Below, piece by piece: positions 62,095 through 64,000 of a stretch of 64,000 bases of DNA. The DNA is taken from the NCBI RefSeq assembly GCF_051622035.1, contig NC_135358.1, positions 17,146,501 through 17,210,500 of the forward strand. Reading direction: 5' to 3'. The position numbers were made by a program, and so were the translations under genes. The stretch is from Arctopsyche grandis. Taxonomy: Eukaryota; Arthropoda; Insecta; Trichoptera; Hydropsychidae. The notes beneath the pieces were generated by a model. It was not told where the DNA came from. It saw nothing but the letters and a program-made list of their open reading frames with translations, and searched no databases. How positions within the stretch are numbered: the first letter of the stretch is position 1; each line of letters opens with the position of its first letter.

Positions 62095-64000
62095 TTATAC
62101 ATTTTTTTCCGTCCAAGGCACTATTACATGAAAGTTCATTGAATTTTCAAGATTCGTATAATTTTTGACAAAAATTATATGAATTTTTAGATTAAATAAC
62201 GGGTTTCTGGAAACCTATAGAAACCATTAAAGTGACACCACTGATGATATGTACATATAATGCAGATATACCATAAGTCTTATATGTAGACTGCTACTTT
62301 TCACAAACATGTGGGCTTTTCACAAACATTTTTTTTTTCTTCTATTTTAGTATTAATATTACATCAGCGAATTACGATTCAAGTCTTCAAATGAGTATAT
62401 AATTTCGCAATATATAAAATTTTTCAGGATTTGATGCAGTTTAGAACCATTTTACAATCATTTGGTTTGTATGGAGGCGAAATTTCTGAGATAAATCTCA
62501 TATCTTCACTACAGGGGAGTTATTCCAACTCCAACTCCAGCCTGAAACATGTACTCGGATCGTTGGTATGAATGAAATGAAACATCCGTTACTGGGCATC
62601 CTTGGATCCTCCAACGGTCGGAAAAAAGGAAAAGGCATTAAAAAGCGAATGAGTCATAAAGTTCGCACGCCAATCGACCAATTAGTAAGACGGTTTGTGT
62701 ACGTACGCATGGCATTTTAACAGTTCCGAAACGGTGGGTCGCATAGAGAGTGGGCGAGCACCAACGTTCGAGAACCAGTTTGGACGATGACACGTAACGT
62801 TATCTCACCGGCTAGGCTAGACCAGACCAGACTACACGCCGGCTACCAAATAAACTTCATGGGTCACGCGTACACAATTATTACAAACCGGACAAAACGA
62901 CAGTTGGTTGGCCTAGCAGACGAAAACTAAGGGAGTGCAGACAAGAAAAGTCCAAGAACCAAAAAAAATTTGATCGATCGACCCAAAACCCCCCAAAACA
63001 AAAAAGCGACACCATTTCTTCGCCGACGAATTGACCCGATTCAAAAGCAGGGTACGCATGTGTTCAAGATATGTTCAAAAACATCACATTTCCCATTGAT
63101 ATGATTCGACTTTCTCGAAATCGGCAATCAAAAGCTTGGCCTTGTTTCGGAACGTACTTAGAAATACGTTTGGTACAATCGGTGAAATTAGAAAATGGTA
63201 CTAATTAGCGCTGGGCAATTTTCTTTCTGTTGTGAACGCGACTTGGCCCAGAGCGTGTACCATCATCATTAAGTGGACCCAATTCCGGACGAGAGACACG
63301 AGAAGAGGGGGAGGAATGCTACATGGCAATCGGACACCACCAGGGTCGACCCCGATCAGAGGACAGTTAGTAACGTCTGTGAACCACAAAATTCCAGACC
63401 TAATTTGGCCTGTTCAATTTACACATCCCACGAAATCGTTAAATAGTTAACGTTATCTAGACCATCAACTATTGACCGTCTTGCGAGCTGAAGCAGTCCA
63501 AACAGTCTAAACAATGATCGGAATAAAAATGCAGACTTCTGTAAGGATTTGACTGCTCTATACGAGCATCGATAATTGCCGGAAATCGAAAACAAAAAAT
63601 AGAGAGGATGATCAATAACAATCAATTTTCCACACATTTTATATCCAATATCCGGCAATCATCAATGCGTGTACAACATGCGTGAGCCCAACATGCTCGA
63701 CTATATCAAACTTTGTGAAAAAGGTAGGCAACCCTTCTTTAACGCGCTAGATCTGTTCCGCAAGAAAAACGGAATAAAATAATGAAACTGTAATAAAACA
63801 TGAGACATGAAGATATAAATAACGCCTTCCTACATTTTTTTTAATTCTTATCGTTTCTTACGCTTTTTCGCTAAGCCGATCGAGCGCGTCATAGGAAGGT
63901 CGACCGTATTTATGCCACAACCCTAACCAAAATGAAAAAAGTATCACTTTGGATAAGTAGAACACATTTGGAAGACTCGTTATATTTTGGGTCTAAATAA
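62095..64000 (-). other. Tm1 upstream intron, to the window edge
   Basis: GC rises at 62690-62960 and 63200-63440. A consensus GTGAG donor on the minus strand at 62804-62808 follows a GC-rich stretch, but the phase needed to join exon 3 contains a TAG, so it can at most end a noncoding exon. No coding exon is supported. Confidence 0.4.

Noticed and set aside
62804-63000. Internal first exon of a short Tm1 isoform
   Set aside because: A GTGAG donor exists, but the frame that would enter exon 3 contains TAG and there is no matching ATG.

Overview
The window is AT-rich, intron-bearing animal DNA, and the encoded proteins are insect-type. It carries a Syt4-like synaptotagmin and two tandem muscle tropomyosin genes that match the Tm1/Tm2 pair known from Drosophila, including the proline/alanine-rich 'troponin-H' tail exon seen only in insect Tm1. 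Four CCTAA units in one repeat, and the repeat content, lean towards a non-brachyceran insect, but I cannot place the order.

All three genes lie on the minus strand. Their transcriptional order is Tm1 (5' end beyond the right edge; exons 3-9 at 60514-48498), then Tm2 (complete CDS, 28660-24243), then Syt4 (complete CDS in ten exons, 16046-2647, 457 residues, first intron 11.1 kb). I rebuilt each exon from GT/AG borders and phase, and all phases close.

Tm1 is the richest locus. It has two mutually exclusive versions of exon 4, two of exon 5, three of exon 7 and five alternative last exons (one encodes a 304-residue Pro/Ala tail). This gives 60 phase-compatible bodies before the first exons are considered. 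Tm2 has a compact exon layout and two alternative last exons. Tm1 and Tm2 encode the coiled-coil dimers that lie along actin and gate myosin access. Syt4 is a vesicle membrane protein with two C2 domains and has no obvious functional tie to its neighbours.

Much of the rest is mobile DNA. The Syt4 first intron (4900-16000), the Syt4-Tm2 gap (16.4-23.8 kb), the Tm2-Tm1 gap (28.7-48.5 kb) and part of a Tm1 intron hold two families of short Helitron-like elements (5' TC, 3' hairpin plus CTAG, inserted between A and T), a Mutator-like foldback element with a 9-bp target duplication, a tRNA-derived SINE family, a truncated Jockey-like retrotransposon with a 15-bp duplication close to the Syt4 start, RTE-like fragments, and several inverted-repeat families. 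Long (TA)n and (CA)n tracts sit inside or at the ends of these elements. GC-richer islands at 33.1, 36.5 and 38.2-38.6 kb may be promoters or 5' exons of Tm2; one has a consensus splice donor. I saw no bacterial-type operon, CRISPR array, functional tRNA gene or rRNA.
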